NCBI GenBank assembly: GCA_963772645.1
Contig: CAVYYD010000002.1
Coordinates: forward strand, 151,349-215,348
DNA: 64,000 nt
Reading direction: 5' to 3'
Origin: DASSQJ01 sp963772645
GTDB lineage: Bacteria; Actinomycetota; Actinomycetes; Actinomycetales; Dermatophilaceae
The notes beneath the pieces were generated by a model. The model saw only the letters and a program-made list of their open reading frames with translations, was not told where the DNA came from and made no database searches. This document shows, one piece after another, positions 33,045 to 40,635 of this stretch (the first letter of the stretch is position 1; each line of letters begins with the position of its first letter). The translations under genes were made by a program, and so were the position numbers.

Positions 33045-33236
33045 CTGACCGACCACATCGGACTCAACGACGCCCAGACACTGCGCGAGACGATCGCCGA
33101 CAACGAATCCATGGTCCGGATCTCGCTCGTCGCAGCCCTGGTCTCGGTGCTGCTGTTCGTCGCCACCGCGTGGGCGCTCTACACGCTGCTCACACGAGAC
33201 GCTTGCCCCCCAGATCCCCTGCCGCGTAACGGATAG
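33045..33236 (+). CDS. Small membrane protein or 3' fragment
   Basis: The open frame reads LTDHIGLNDAQTLRETIADN, then ISLVAALVSVLLFVATAWAL with a transmembrane helix, and ends in a short polar tail. The sequence looks coding, but no ATG, GTG or TTG with a ribosome site is present before the helix (a possible ATG at 33111 is late). It may be the end of a longer gene whose front was replaced. Function unknown. Confidence 0.35.
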   Translation: MTDHIGLNDAQTLRETIADNESMVRISLVAALVSVLLFVATAWALYTLLTRDACPPDPLPRNG

Positions 33237-33296
33237 TAGACAGCACGCCGCCGGCCAGCCGACATCGCCGTCCGCCCCGGCAGCGCCCCACCCACC

Positions 33297-33328
33297 ACGT
33301 CGCCCGCATCGCGGCGGCGTGACGCAGG
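33297..33328 (+). repeat. Cassette-junction site S11
   Basis: ACGTCGCCCGCATCGCGGCG then GCGTGACGCAG. CGTC at 33298-33301 pairs with GACG at 33321-33324. Confidence 0.5.
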
Positions 33329-33367
33329 TATGAGCCATCCCTTCCGGCCCATGAGCGATATGTGGGA

Positions 33368-33586
33368 CTACCGGGAGCCGTCCGCCAGAAGGGAACGGAT
33401 CGCGCTGTCCTCGGCGTCGTCTGATCTGGGGTCCTGAGGCAGGAAGTCGCCAGCGGTTCTGGCCTCAGCATTGCGCAGTTCAGGGGTGGCTCCGGCGCGA
33501 ACGAGCGACTCCACCGCTGTCACCGATCTGCGGTCCAGAACCGCTCTCCCACGTCGGGCCGCGTACTCCTCCGAAGCCCTCGCCGA
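33368..33586 (-). pseudogene. Ankyrin-repeat-like C-terminal fragment
   Basis: The frame reads SEEYAARRGRAVLDRRSVTA and VESLVRAGATPELRNAEART to a TAG at 33370-33368. VESLVRAGATPELRN is the loop-helix of an ankyrin repeat. It has no start codon of its own. It follows, in the same frame, the final TAG of the oxidoreductase at 33589-33587, so it is probably an unrelated relic. Confidence 0.35.
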
Positions 33587-34396
33587 CTACCGCGGTGGAC
33601 CCTGACGCACTTCGTCGAAGTCGAGGCCGTAGGCGCTCAACAGCCACGTGGCCCCGAGCTCCTCGGCGAGTGCGTCGAAAGCGGGGTCGTCGGGCTGCTC
33701 CCGGGGGACGATGATCTCGCCGCCACCCTTGGCGACGTCACGCTAGTAGGCCAACATCTCACGCAGCTCACCGTCGCGCGTTCCGGTCGAGGTCTGCCCC
33801 TCGGGGCCCGTCTGCCCGCCCAGCAGCGCAGGCCAGTACGGCATCAGGCCGTCCCAGGCCGCAGCCCTGTGGAGTGGCTTCTTGTTGGGCCACCATCCGC
33901 CCACGACGACAGGAATCCGTGGCTCCTGCACGGGCACGATCGGAAGGGTCACGTCGTCGACCCGGTAGAATTCCCCCTCGAAGCTGATCGGCTCACCCAT
34001 CCACAACCGGGCCATCAGGTCCAGTGCTTCGTCGTACTTGCGTGCCCGGGCCGCGGGAGACAACTCGTCGCCGAACTTCGAGAAGTCGTCACCGACGCCG
34101 AGGCCGGTGCCCAGCAGCACACGTCCGCCCGACAGCCGGTCGAGGGACGCCAGTGCCTGGGCGAGCCGCCAGGGCGGCTGCTGCGCCGGAGCCGTGATCC
34201 AGGTGCCCAGGGCCACGCGTTCGGTTCGGGCAGCGATCGCGCTCAGGGTGACCCACGGGTCGGTGCTCCGGAAGGCGATCGAGTCACTGACGAAGACCCC
34301 GTCCCATCCTGACTCCTCGGCTGCGACCGCGAGTTCCACCACATCCTGGATGTCGGGTGTCGCCGGTGTTCTGAGTACCCACACGCCGTGCTTCAC
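33587..34396 (-). pseudogene. LLM-class F420-type oxidoreductase with an in-frame amber stop
   Basis: GTG 34396 (ribosome site GGGAGGAAG) opens a luciferase-like fold: ELAVAAEESGWDGVFVSDSI, AARTERVALGTWITA, LDRLSGGRVLLGTGLGVGDD and PRIPVVVGGWWPNK. This is the pattern of F420-dependent LLM enzymes. After 217 residues it meets TAG at 33745-33743 (REMLAY, stop), then continues in frame with RDVAKGGGEIIVPREQPDDP to a natural end at 33587. A single TAC or similar to TAG change explains it. The truncated form lacks the last 52 residues, which usually complete the barrel. Confidence 0.7.
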
Positions 34397-34630
34397 TACC
34401 TTCTTCCTCCCTTCACGCGGTTCTGGCGAGCCCTCACTCCCACCGGCCCTACGTTCGTTCAGTCGAGACGGACAGTCAGGGGTCAGCGATCACCGTCAGA
34501 GAGGGGCGCCCAGGCTCTCGGAGAACCTCACCGTTCGGGGTCCGCTGCCAGACCCCTGTCTGTCAGGGTGAGTTGAGACCAGCGATACACAGCAAGTCCG
34601 TCTGACAGGGCGAGATCAGGATCGATCACC
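34397..34630. other. Intergenic, probably left end of the IS3 remnant
   Basis: No convincing gene. TGTCTGTCAGGGTGAGTTGA near 34557 recurs in part as CCGTCTGACAGGGCGAG near 34601, which may be terminal sequence of the IS3 remnant that follows. Confidence 0.3.
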
Positions 34631-35081
34631 TTGAGCACTTCCACGTTTTCCACCGCGGTGGTGCCCGTCGTTGATGATGGGTCGATGAGCAGCAGTTCGG
34701 GTCCACGCGCGGATGGGCCCTCGCGACGTCGTAGGTTCACCCCGGCGCAGAAGCTTGAGTATCTGGCCGCTTACGAGCGCGCCTGCGAGCAGGGTGCGGG
34801 CGGGGCGTACCTGCGCCGAGAAGGGCTGTACTCCTCGTTGGTCAGTGAGTGGCGCCGGCTGCGTGATGCCGGCGTGCTGGCCGGCAAGGATCCCGGTGCG
34901 GTTATCGGGACGCTGAGCCGGGACCAGGCTTGAGGTCGCCCGGCTGCGCCGCGAGTTGGAGGTGAGTGAGCGGCGGCTGGCCACGAGCGAGACCGCGCTT
35001 GAGATCATGGGAAAAGTACACGAGCTCTTGGAGTCCATCTCCGAGAGCTCGGCCACCAACACCCCGCGCAGGCGGCGCTGA
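34631..35081 (+). pseudogene. IS3-family orfA with one frameshift
   Basis: The first part, RRRRFTPAQKLEYLAAYERA and AYLRREGLYSSLVSEWRRLR, is an IS3 orfA helix-turn-helix ending early at LSRDQA. In a different frame the same protein goes on with EVARLRRELEVSERRLATSE and ALEIMGKVHELLESISE, a leucine zipper, to a TGA overlapping the orfB start (TGATG). The frame change is near 34925. Confidence 0.7.
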
Positions 35082-35431
35082 TGAGCGCGCACGCCGAGTT
35101 GCTTGCCGCGGGTTCGACGACCCGGGCCGCGGCGAACCTGTGCGGGGTGTCGCGCGCTACTGCGGGCCGGGCCAAGGCCCGCGCCGCGAGCAACGCGACC
35201 CCGGTGCTGCCAGCGGTGGTGGCCCCGGTGAACCGGCTCAGCGCCGCCGAGCGGGCCCGCGTGCTGGCCGTGCTGAACAGCGCGGAGTTCGTCGACGCCC
35301 CACCGGTGCAGGTGTACGCGCGGCTGCTGGCGGCCGGCACCTACCTGTGCTCGGTGGCCACGATGTACCGGATCCTGGCGGCCAACGCCCAGGTCAAGGA
35401 ACGCCGCCGGCTCGCGCGGTGGGCTGTCTAG
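35081..35431 (+). pseudogene. IS3-family orfB, truncated
   Basis: 116 residues: MSAHAELLAAGSTTRAAANL, VSRATAGRAKARA, LSAAERARVLAVLNSAEFVD and CSVATMYRILAANAQVKERR. This is the N-terminal third of an IS3 orfB. The DDE catalytic domain is missing: the frame stops at ARWAV and the vapB gene begins 38 bp later. The element is dead. Confidence 0.75.
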
Positions 35432-35469
35432 CGGTTGCGATCCGGCGCTTCGAGCGCCACAATGGCGCC

Positions 35470-35700
35470 ATGCCCAGTGTTCAGATCAAGGACGTCCCGG
35501 AGAGCACTCATGCGGTGTTGCGCCAACGGGCGGCCGCCGCGCACCAGTCGCTGCAGGAGTACCTGCGCTCCCGGCTGATCGCCGAGGCCAGCCAGCCCAC
35601 GCTGGAGGAGGTCCTGGACCGTGCCGGCGGGCGATCCGGCGGGTCGGTCTCGCTCGCGGACGCGGTCAAGACCGTGCAGGGGGATCATGCTCGTCGTTGA
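35470..35700 (+). CDS. vapB: VapB/FitA-like antitoxin
   Basis: A 76-aa protein: MPSVQIKDVPESTHAVLRQR and AAAHQSLQEYLRSRLIAEAS form the FitA-type ribbon-helix-helix, and RAGGRSGGSVSLADAVKTVQ the toxin-binding tail. The toxin gene starts 14 bp before its stop. GCGCCACAATGGCGC just upstream is an inverted repeat (GCGCCA/TGGCGC) that could be the operator. Confidence 0.85.
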   Translation: MPSVQIKDVPESTHAVLRQRAAAAHQSLQEYLRSRLIAEASQPTLEEVLDRAGGRSGGSVSLADAVKTVQGDHARR

Positions 35701-36088
35701 CGCCAGCGTCCTTGCGGTCGCGTTGGCCGATGACGGCCCGGACGGGGATAGCGCTCGCGCCAGGCTGCGCGGTGAGACGTTGGCCGCGCCGGAGTTGGTC
35801 GACCTGGAGGTCGTCTCGGTGTTACGTCGTCAGAACCGGGTGGGGATGCTCGACAACCGCCGGGCGGACCTGGCCATGACCGACCTGGAGGCGCTGCCGA
35901 TGCACCGCGCCGCGCACCTGGCGCTGCTGTCCCGCTGTTGGGAGCTGCGGGGAAACCTGACCACCTATGACGCCGCCTACGTCGCCCTGGCCGAGGCGCT
36001 GGACGCGACACTGCTGACCGGCGACCGACGACTTGCCCGTGCCGCCGGCCCCACCTGCACCATCGAGCTGCTCAAGACGTCCCGCTGA
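35687..36088 (+). CDS. vapC: VapC-family PIN-domain ribonuclease toxin
   Basis: A 133-aa PIN domain. The four acidic residues are in MLVVDASVLAVAL (D6), LVDLEVVSVLRR (E about 42), YDAAYVALAEAL (D about 95) and LLTGDRRLARAA (D about 113), all present. VapC toxins cut tRNA or rRNA. Translationally coupled to vapB. Confidence 0.9.
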   Translation: MLVVDASVLAVALADDGPDGDSARARLRGETLAAPELVDLEVVSVLRRQNRVGMLDNRRADLAMTDLEALPMHRAAHLALLSRCWELRGNLTTYDAAYVALAEALDATLLTGDRRLARAAGPTCTIELLKTSR

Positions 36089-36123
36089 GCCTTCAGCGAC
36101 AAGCCGCAAATGCCGCGATGCGG

Positions 36124-36151
36124 GTGGTCGACTGGCGGCGGAGTGCAGCAC
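36124..36151 (+). repeat. Cassette-junction site S12
   Basis: GGTGGTCGACTGGCGGCG then GAGTGCAGCA, nearly the consensus. Lies 36 bp after vapC. Confidence 0.7.
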
Positions 36152-36228
36152 CTCCGCCAGACCAACGTGGCGGGTTCGTGCCGGCCGTCGGCCGCGTAGC
36201 CTGATGATGTTGAGGGAGGAGGCACGCG

Positions 36229-36477
36229 GTGATTCCCACCATGATCCTGTTCGGCCTCGTGTTCGGTCGATGGTGGAAGTCAGCGCTCGTCGCAGGCGCC
36301 ATCTTGTGGCCAACACTGCTCTGGGCTCAGGACGTGATCACCACACCGGGCGAGGCCATCGCCGCGGCTGTCCTGGGAATCCTCAACGGCGCCGTGGGGG
36401 TTGGCGCCCACCAGCTTGTGCTTGGGCTCGTCAGAGTTAGCCGTCGCCAATGGCGCCGCTCCGCTGCGGCGAGGTGA
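36229..36477 (+). CDS. 82-aa small membrane protein
   Basis: MIPTMILFGLVFGRWWKSAL then VAGAILWPTLLWAQ gives two hydrophobic stretches, and AAAVLGILNGAVGVGAHQLV a third, ending in a basic tail (RVSRRQWRRSAAAR). GAGGGAGGAGGC precedes a GTG start at 36229. The last codons overlap the left arm of site S13. Not recognised. Alone between S12 and S13. Confidence 0.65.
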   Translation: MIPTMILFGLVFGRWWKSALVAGAILWPTLLWAQDVITTPGEAIAAAVLGILNGAVGVGAHQLVLGLVRVSRRQWRRSAAAR

Positions 36478-36519
36478 TCTCCGCCGGCGACCAGGTCGAC
36501 AGGCGGCGGAGTGCCGCAG
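36464..36519 (+). repeat. Cassette-junction site S13 with outer arms
   Basis: The core GGTCGACAGGCGGCGGAGTG is at 36494-36513. CTGCGGC (36464-36470) and GCCGCAG (36513-36519) are perfect outer arms. CTCCGCCGGC (36479-36488) pairs with most of GGCGGCGGAG. The layout outer arm, inner arm, loop, inner arm, outer arm resembles a folded attC site. Confidence 0.7.
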
Positions 36520-36687
36520 GGCGAAATGGGCGAGCCGGTTTCCCAGAGTCGCCCGTTGACGGGCGCCTGCAGGCCCGTGCCGCGTCGGTTGCGCATGACC
36601 CGCGGATCGCACCCGAGAATCCAGGTGCCGCCACCAGCAGGAGCCCGCGCCCTGGCGCCGTCAGGGCGCGGGCTGGAGAATCCTGTC

Positions 36688-36942
36688 GTGAAGCTCAAGC
36701 TCGACTTGCACGACATCTACAACCGGGGTGACGAGATCGAGCGAGCGCTCCAGGCCATCATCGATGAGGCGGTCGAGAAGAAGGCGCCCCTGGTGGAGAT
36801 CATCCCCGGGAAGGGTTCTGGTCAACTGAAGAAACGAGTGCTGCGGTTCCTCGACCGCAAGGACATCAAGGCCCTGTACCACCGTGTCGAGAAGGACTCC
36901 GACAACTTCGGCCGCGTCTTCGTCCACTTCAGGTGGAAGTAG
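36688..36942 (+). CDS. Smr-domain protein
   Basis: An 84-aa stand-alone Smr domain. VKLKLDLHDIYNRGDEIERA has LDLHD in place of LDLHG, and the second motif is EIIPGKGSGQLKKRVLRFLD. Smr domains nick DNA or cut RNA, for example at stalled ribosomes or in mismatch repair. FGRVFVHFRWK closes the fold. The start is GTG 36688; the frame upstream is open but not family-like. Single gene between S13 and S14. Confidence 0.82.
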   Translation: MKLKLDLHDIYNRGDEIERALQAIIDEAVEKKAPLVEIIPGKGSGQLKKRVLRFLDRKDIKALYHRVEKDSDNFGRVFVHFRWK

Positions 36943-36997
36943 CCAGCAGCCCCTGAAGCCAGCAGGAAGGCGCGGAAGGCTGGCTGGCAGCGGAGTG

Positions 36998-37024
36998 TGG
37001 TCGACTGGCGGCGAAGTGCAGCAG
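36998..37024 (+). repeat. Cassette-junction site S14
   Basis: TGGTCGACTGGCGGCG then AAGTGCAGCAG. Directly before the stop of the minus-strand gene at 37029. Confidence 0.65.
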
Positions 37025-37028
37025 GCCC

Positions 37029-37343
37029 TTACGTTCCCAACTGCCACTCTGCAGCCCTCGAATCACAGCTCGTGGTGGCCCGTAGACGCCGGACCTCCGC
37101 GATCAGCGCAGGAACGTCCTGACGCGCGGCAGCAATGAAATCCAGATCAGCAGTCGACGCCGGTCGGACGCTCCCGGCTTCGGCGCGCGACACATACATG
37201 TCGGGCTCGTCGTCGGCCTCGCTCACGCGGATGAAGTCGTCACCGCCCCAGTGGTCGCGCCCCTCGACGAACGAAGTCCACGGGCCCGGCGACGCGGCAG
37301 CGCAGCGGGCTGCAATCGCCTCGAGATCTTCATCACTCAGCAC
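37029..37343 (-). CDS. Conserved hypothetical protein, 104 aa
   Basis: VLSDEDLEAIAARCAAASPG then PWTSFVEGRD, GGDDFIRVSE and DLDFIAAARQDVPALIAEVR. The pattern DEDLEAI-ARxxAAxPGPW, with a later DxxFIAxARxDVPxL, recurs in small actinobacterial and phage proteins of unknown function. GTG start at 37343. Opposite in direction to its neighbours. Confidence 0.65.
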   Translation of the reverse strand: MLSDEDLEAIAARCAAASPGPWTSFVEGRDHWGGDDFIRVSEADDEPDMYVSRAEAGSVRPASTADLDFIAAARQDVPALIAEVRRLRATTSCDSRAAEWQLGT

Positions 37344-37398
37344 GAGTTCGAGTATCGCTGGTCCACTCGGCTCGGCGCGCCACGACTGCGATGAGATA

Positions 37399-37428
37399 GG
37401 TCGACAGGCGGCGGTGTGGGCTACATCC
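37399..37428 (+). repeat. Cassette-junction site S15
   Basis: GGTCGACAGGCGGCG then GTGTGGGCTACATCC. GATG-AGA-TAG just upstream can pair with CTACATC with a small bulge. Confidence 0.65.
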
Positions 37429-37484
37429 GCGCGCGTCTGCCCGGCGCGGCCTCACCAGACCAATTTCGTTATACGATTTCGATC

Positions 37485-37718
37485 ATGGCGAGTGACGAGC
37501 AGATCCAGAAGTGGGCGGACGAGGCCGAGGCCGGCTACGACGTCGACGAGCTCAAGCGTCGCGGACGCGGTCGTCCCGGACGTGGAGCGGAGCCGATGCA
37601 GGTCGTCGCTGTTCGGCTCACGGCGGAGGAGCTGGACGCGCTCGACGCGGCCGCGTCGAAGAACCAGATGAGCCGCTCCGAGGCCATCCGAGCAGCACTG
37701 GCGCACTTCGCCGCGTGA
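37485..37718 (+). CDS. CopG-type antitoxin
   Basis: A 77-aa protein. The N-terminus is acidic (SDEQIQKWADEAEAGYDVDE), then RRGRGRPGRG, and the C-terminus is a ribbon-helix-helix: VVAVRLTAEELDALDAAASK and NQMSRSEAIRAALAHFAA. TCGT-TAT-ACGA at 37466-37476, just upstream, is a short palindrome and likely operator. Overlaps the next gene by 4 bp. Confidence 0.8.
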   Translation: MASDEQIQKWADEAEAGYDVDELKRRGRGRPGRGAEPMQVVAVRLTAEELDALDAAASKNQMSRSEAIRAALAHFAA

Positions 37719-37957
37719 AGGTCCACCCCAGCGCACTCAAGCACGGGATCGACCCCGACGACGCGGTCCAGGCGGCCGAGTGGGCCATCTGGATCGAACC
37801 CCTCACCGACGAGGAGACTCCCACCCGCGAACTCCGCCTGGGCTTCGACACCGGCGCCCGACTGCTCGAGACCGTCGTGCTCATCCTCGACACCGGCGAC
37901 GAGATGGTCATCCACGCAATGCCGGCCCGCAGGAAGTACCTCGACCTGCTGCCGTGA
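37715..37957 (+). CDS. Toxin partner of the CopG antitoxin (BrnT-like, not fully recognised)
   Basis: An 80-aa protein: VKVHPSALKHGIDPDDAVQA, then AEWAIWIEPL and ELRLGFDTGARLLETVVLIL, ending IHAMPARRKYLDLLP. The KHGI-DDA start and IHAMPAR-KY end recur in small actinobacterial proteins that follow CopG-type antitoxins and resemble BrnT in plan. GTG start overlapping the antitoxin stop. A related, broken copy is at 41136-41260. The toxin role is inferred from gene order. Confidence 0.65.
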   Translation: MKVHPSALKHGIDPDDAVQAAEWAIWIEPLTDEETPTRELRLGFDTGARLLETVVLILDTGDEMVIHAMPARRKYLDLLP

Positions 37958-37967
37958 CCACCGTCCA

Positions 37968-38002
37968 GTAGCCCGTCAGGCGGCGAAGAGGGCTACATCA
38001 GG
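37968..38002 (+). repeat. Cassette-junction site S16 with perfect outer arms
   Basis: GTAGCCC (37968-37974) and GGGCTAC (37990-37996) enclose GTCAGGCGGCGAAGA. It begins 10 bp after the toxin stop and overlaps the 3' end of the minus-strand antitoxin gene. Confidence 0.65.
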
Positions 38003-38243
38003 CTGAGCGCTCGCGGTCGAGTCGTTCGAGGATCCAGGAGCGGACGAGCGTTGAGGCAGGGAGGTGTTTGGCGGCGGCGACGCGCTGAACCTCGGCTTCC
38101 TCTTCGGCGCTGAGCCGCACCGAGTACACCTTCTGCCGGTTCGGTCGGCGGCCGGTGGTGCCGGTGGGGTAAGCGTCGTCCCTGGTCTGCTCGGACTCCT
38201 CACGCAGCTTCTCGGCCAGTGCTGGGTCAATCGTCTTGGCCAT
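37998..38243 (-). CDS. BrnA/CopG-like antitoxin
   Basis: An 81-aa protein: MAKTIDPALAEKLREESEQT, then VYSVRLSAEEEAEVQRVAAA and LPASTLVRSWILERLDRE, a C-terminal ribbon-helix-helix. ATG 38243 with AAGGAGAC. It follows the toxin gene, as in BrnTA modules, and overlaps the toxin 3' end by 17 bp once the toxin frameshift is corrected. Confidence 0.8.
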   Translation of the reverse strand: MAKTIDPALAEKLREESEQTRDDAYPTGTTGRRPNRQKVYSVRLSAEEEAEVQRVAAAKHLPASTLVRSWILERLDRERSA

Positions 38244-38549
38244 GGTTGTCTCCTTGCTGGTGGAGCGTGAGGTCGGCGCCGGTGGCAGGCCAGGCGTTGA
38301 TGCCGTGCAGGTCACCGTCGAGGTCGCGGTAGGCGATCACCACGATCACCCGCCCCGCCGAGCGAGAGTGACCGATGAACCGGGGGGCCCCATCCGGGAC
38401 TTCGGGTCCGGTTCGAGCGCGAGGAGATCGTCATCTGCCATGACCTCCTGTGTCCAGTCGGGTTCGATCCCGTCGGCGCGGGGGTAGCGGTCGCCACGGG
38501 AGCGGATGTAGTCGATGGCCTCGGGGTCCCACTGGATCTCCTCGCCCAC
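38227..38549 (-). pseudogene. BrnT-like toxin with a frameshift
   Basis: ATG 38549 opens IQWDPEAIDYIRSRGDRYPR and IEPDWTQEVMADDDLLALEP. The frame leaves register at the run GGGGCCCCCC near 38378-38390. Another frame then gives FIGHSRSAGRVIVVIAYRDL and GDLHGINAWPATGADLTL, which is the expected C-terminal half. A one-base change in the homopolymer, real or technical, explains it. Confidence 0.65.
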
Positions 38550-38604
38550 CCAACCCGTTTACGTCGCCGTACGACGATGTAGTACAACGTCATAATCACT
38601 CGGC

Positions 38605-39519
38605 TCAGACGCCGGCGACGTAGGCGGTCAGGAAGTGCACACCGTGCCGGTCCAGGTTGCCGCGGGCCCGGTCGTAGTGCTCGGTGGTGCGGGGGTCGGC
38701 GTGCCGGGCGAGGATCTGCGCGTCCCGCAGCGGCACCCCGGCGTCCAGGGCGTTGGTGATCGCCGCGTGCCGCAGCGAGTGCGGGGAGATGTGCCGCGGG
38801 ATCCCGGCTGCCTTCGCGATCCGGGCCACCATCCGGTACACGTCACGCCGGTCGATCGGGTTCCCGCTCTGCGGTCGCAGGATCAGCGGCCCTTGCGCGC
38901 GTTCGCCGCGGCACGCCTCGAGGACCCGCAGCACCGGGACGGTGACCGGCATGGTGGCCGGCTTGTTGCCCTTCCCGACCAGCCTCAGCACCCGGTGCCC
39001 GCGAAGGGTCTCGGCGTAGTCCTCGATCCGCACCGCCGCCGCCTCCGACGCCCGGAGTGCGTTGATCCCGAGCAGGAACGCGAGCGCGCCGTGATGGACA
39101 GTGATGGTCTGGGAGACCTGCAGGAACCGGATCAGCTCGAGGCGGTCCAGGCCCTGGGTGCGGGACTCGTCACGGTGCACCTTCGGCAGTCGCGCGTACA
39201 CCGCCGGGTCGGCCGGGACCAGGCCGTCGATGTGCGCGAACCGGAAGAACCCGCGCACGCCGTGCATCATCGTCACAACCGATGAGTCCATCAGCCCGCG
39301 CTCCCCCAGCCCGCGGATGTACAGCTCCACATGTGCGCGCTGGACCCCGACCAGCGGGTCCAGCCCGTGCCCCTCGCACCAGGAGAACCACTCCCGCAGC
39401 TGGAACGCATACAACCGGTGCGTCCGCCCCGAATAGCGCGCCAGGTAGGACACTGCCGCCAGTTGCGCGGTCGACATCGTGGACGGCTGGAACGGAAGAA
39501 GAGCAGTCGGCGCAGACAT
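38605..39519 (-). CDS. Tyrosine recombinase (XerC/D-like integrase)
   Basis: A 304-aa recombinase with all catalytic residues: R156 (INALRASEAAAVRI), K183 (LVGKGNKP), H247 and R250 (PHSLRHAAIT), H273 (ILARHADP) and the nucleophile Y282 (TTEHYDRA). The N-terminal SAM-like core-binding domain covers about 15-100. It is an intact enzyme for strand exchange at short sites. No extra helix of the IntI type is obvious between the motifs, but alignment is needed. It lies inside the cassette array with junction motif S17 about 105 bp upstream of its start, so it is the best candidate for the enzyme acting on the array. Confidence 0.92.
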   Translation of the reverse strand: MSAPTALLPFQPSTMSTAQLAAVSYLARYSGRTHRLYAFQLREWFSWCEGHGLDPLVGVQRAHVELYIRGLGERGLMDSSVVTMMHGVRGFFRFAHIDGLVPADPAVYARLPKVHRDESRTQGLDRLELIRFLQVSQTITVHHGALAFLLGINALRASEAAAVRIEDYAETLRGHRVLRLVGKGNKPATMPVTVPVLRVLEACRGERAQGPLILRPQSGNPIDRRDVYRMVARIAKAAGIPRHISPHSLRHAAITNALDAGVPLRDAQILARHADPRTTEHYDRARGNLDRHGVHFLTAYVAGV

Positions 39520-39623
39520 GAGTCACCTCACGCGGCGACCAGCTTTCGCCCGCACCCGCCCGCCGCGACAGCGGCCGGGCACCCGGACCTCGCGAACGCT
39601 AGACCCGACACGTCCCTCTGAAC

Positions 39624-39652
39624 AGTCCCGTCAGGCGGCGATGAGACACACC
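39624..39652 (+). repeat. Cassette-junction site S17, upstream of the recombinase gene
   Basis: AGTCCCGTCAGGCGGCGATG then AGACACACC. It lies between the divergent recombinase (-) and META (+) genes, the place where attI would be in an integron. GTC and GAC arms are present but short. Confidence 0.6.
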
Positions 39653-39794
39653 TGGGTGAGCTCGGCTCGTTCACGCCAACTCTCGGCGCCGTCACGGTGT
39701 GCGCCGAGACGAACCTGGTCCACCGCGGCGCCGCTGCCGGCGCGCTGCTCGAATCTCACTGGAACCGGCCTCGAGCGGGGGCAGTCTGATCACC

Positions 39795-40265
39795 ATGAGA
39801 AAGCCGTCGAGGTGGCTCGCAGCCGTAGCGGTCGGGGTGCTCTCGGTCCTGGGCGGGTTGTACGCCGTCAACCTCGCGATGGGTCGCCTTGCCGACAACA
39901 GCGCCGGATGGCTGGACTCGCTGGAACCGGTTCAGGGGCAGTGGGTCTCAAGCACGGGCTTCGCGTATGACGGCTCGGCGCCGTGGACCGCTCCGGTCGC
40001 GGTCACCGTGGACGGCGACGAGCTGCGGTTCGACGTGGGCTGCAACCGACTGAGCGCCACCGTGACCGTCGAGGACCATCGCCTGCACGCCGAGCAGGGT
40101 GTCGTCACGACAGAAATCGGGTGCCCACCCGAGGTCGCGGCCACAGAAGACTGGCTCGCCGCACTCGTCACCGACAGCGCTCAGGTCCAGCTCAAGGGGT
40201 CCACCGAGGGTGACATGTTCAGCCTCAACACCGATGCCGGCTGGATCGGGTTCCTTCGTCCGTGA
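39795..40265 (+). CDS. META-domain protein with N-terminal membrane anchor
   Basis: A 156-aa protein. RKPSRWLAAVAVGVLSVLGG is a signal anchor without a lipobox Cys. The outer domain has DSLEPVQGQWVSS, ELRFDVGCNRLSATVTVEDH and QGVVTTEIGCPPEVAATEDW, as in META/HslJ domains, with two conserved Cys and the CNR motif. HslJ-like proteins are linked to heat and antibiotic tolerance. Start ATG 39795. Single gene between S17 and S18. Confidence 0.8.
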   Translation: MRKPSRWLAAVAVGVLSVLGGLYAVNLAMGRLADNSAGWLDSLEPVQGQWVSSTGFAYDGSAPWTAPVAVTVDGDELRFDVGCNRLSATVTVEDHRLHAEQGVVTTEIGCPPEVAATEDWLAALVTDSAQVQLKGSTEGDMFSLNTDAGWIGFLRP

Positions 40266-40300
40266 CAGGGCCCTTGGTCACATGCCGGCCGCGTATCGGT

Positions 40301-40329
40301 GGCGGTCGTCAGGCGGCGGCGTGGGGCAC
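40301..40329 (+). repeat. Cassette-junction site S18
   Basis: GGCGGTCGTCAGGCGGCGGC then GTGGGGCAC. Lies between META (+) and RelE (-). Confidence 0.6.
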
Positions 40330-40356
40330 TCGGCTCTGCAGGCGGAGGTCGCCGGC

Positions 40357-40635
40357 TCAGAGCGGGCGGTAGGCCTCGCTGCGGTGGTCGATGCGCAGTA
40401 CGACGACCTCCTTGCGATCGTCGTTGATGCGGTACAGGACGCGGTAGGTGCCACGTCGCGCCGAGTAGATCCCGGCCAAGTCCCCCCGCAGCCGCTTCCC
40501 GACCTGGTGCGGGTTGTCCACGAGGGCACCGGTGAGGAACTCGATCACGGCCGCGGCCACCGACTCCGGCAGTTCGTTGCGGACCGCGCGAGCTGCTGGC
40601 GGGGTCAGGACCAGTTCATACGCGGTACTCGTCAC
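40357..40635 (-). CDS. relE: RelE-family toxin
   Basis: A 92-aa toxin: YELVLTPPAARAVRNELPES, PHQVGKRLRGDLAGIYSARR and TYRVLYRINDDRKEVVVLRI with HRSEAYRPL. The Arg and Tyr residues needed for ribosome-dependent cutting are present. GTG start overlapping the antitoxin stop. Confidence 0.9.
   Translation of the reverse strand: MTSTAYELVLTPPAARAVRNELPESVAAAVIEFLTGALVDNPHQVGKRLRGDLAGIYSARRGTYRVLYRINDDRKEVVVLRIDHRSEAYRPL

Noticed and set aside
33743..33745. Pyrrolysine or programmed read-through at the TAG of the F420-type oxidoreductase
   Set aside because: No pyrrolysine genes are seen, and these organisms rarely have them. Mutation is simpler. Kept only as a low-weight option in the finding.
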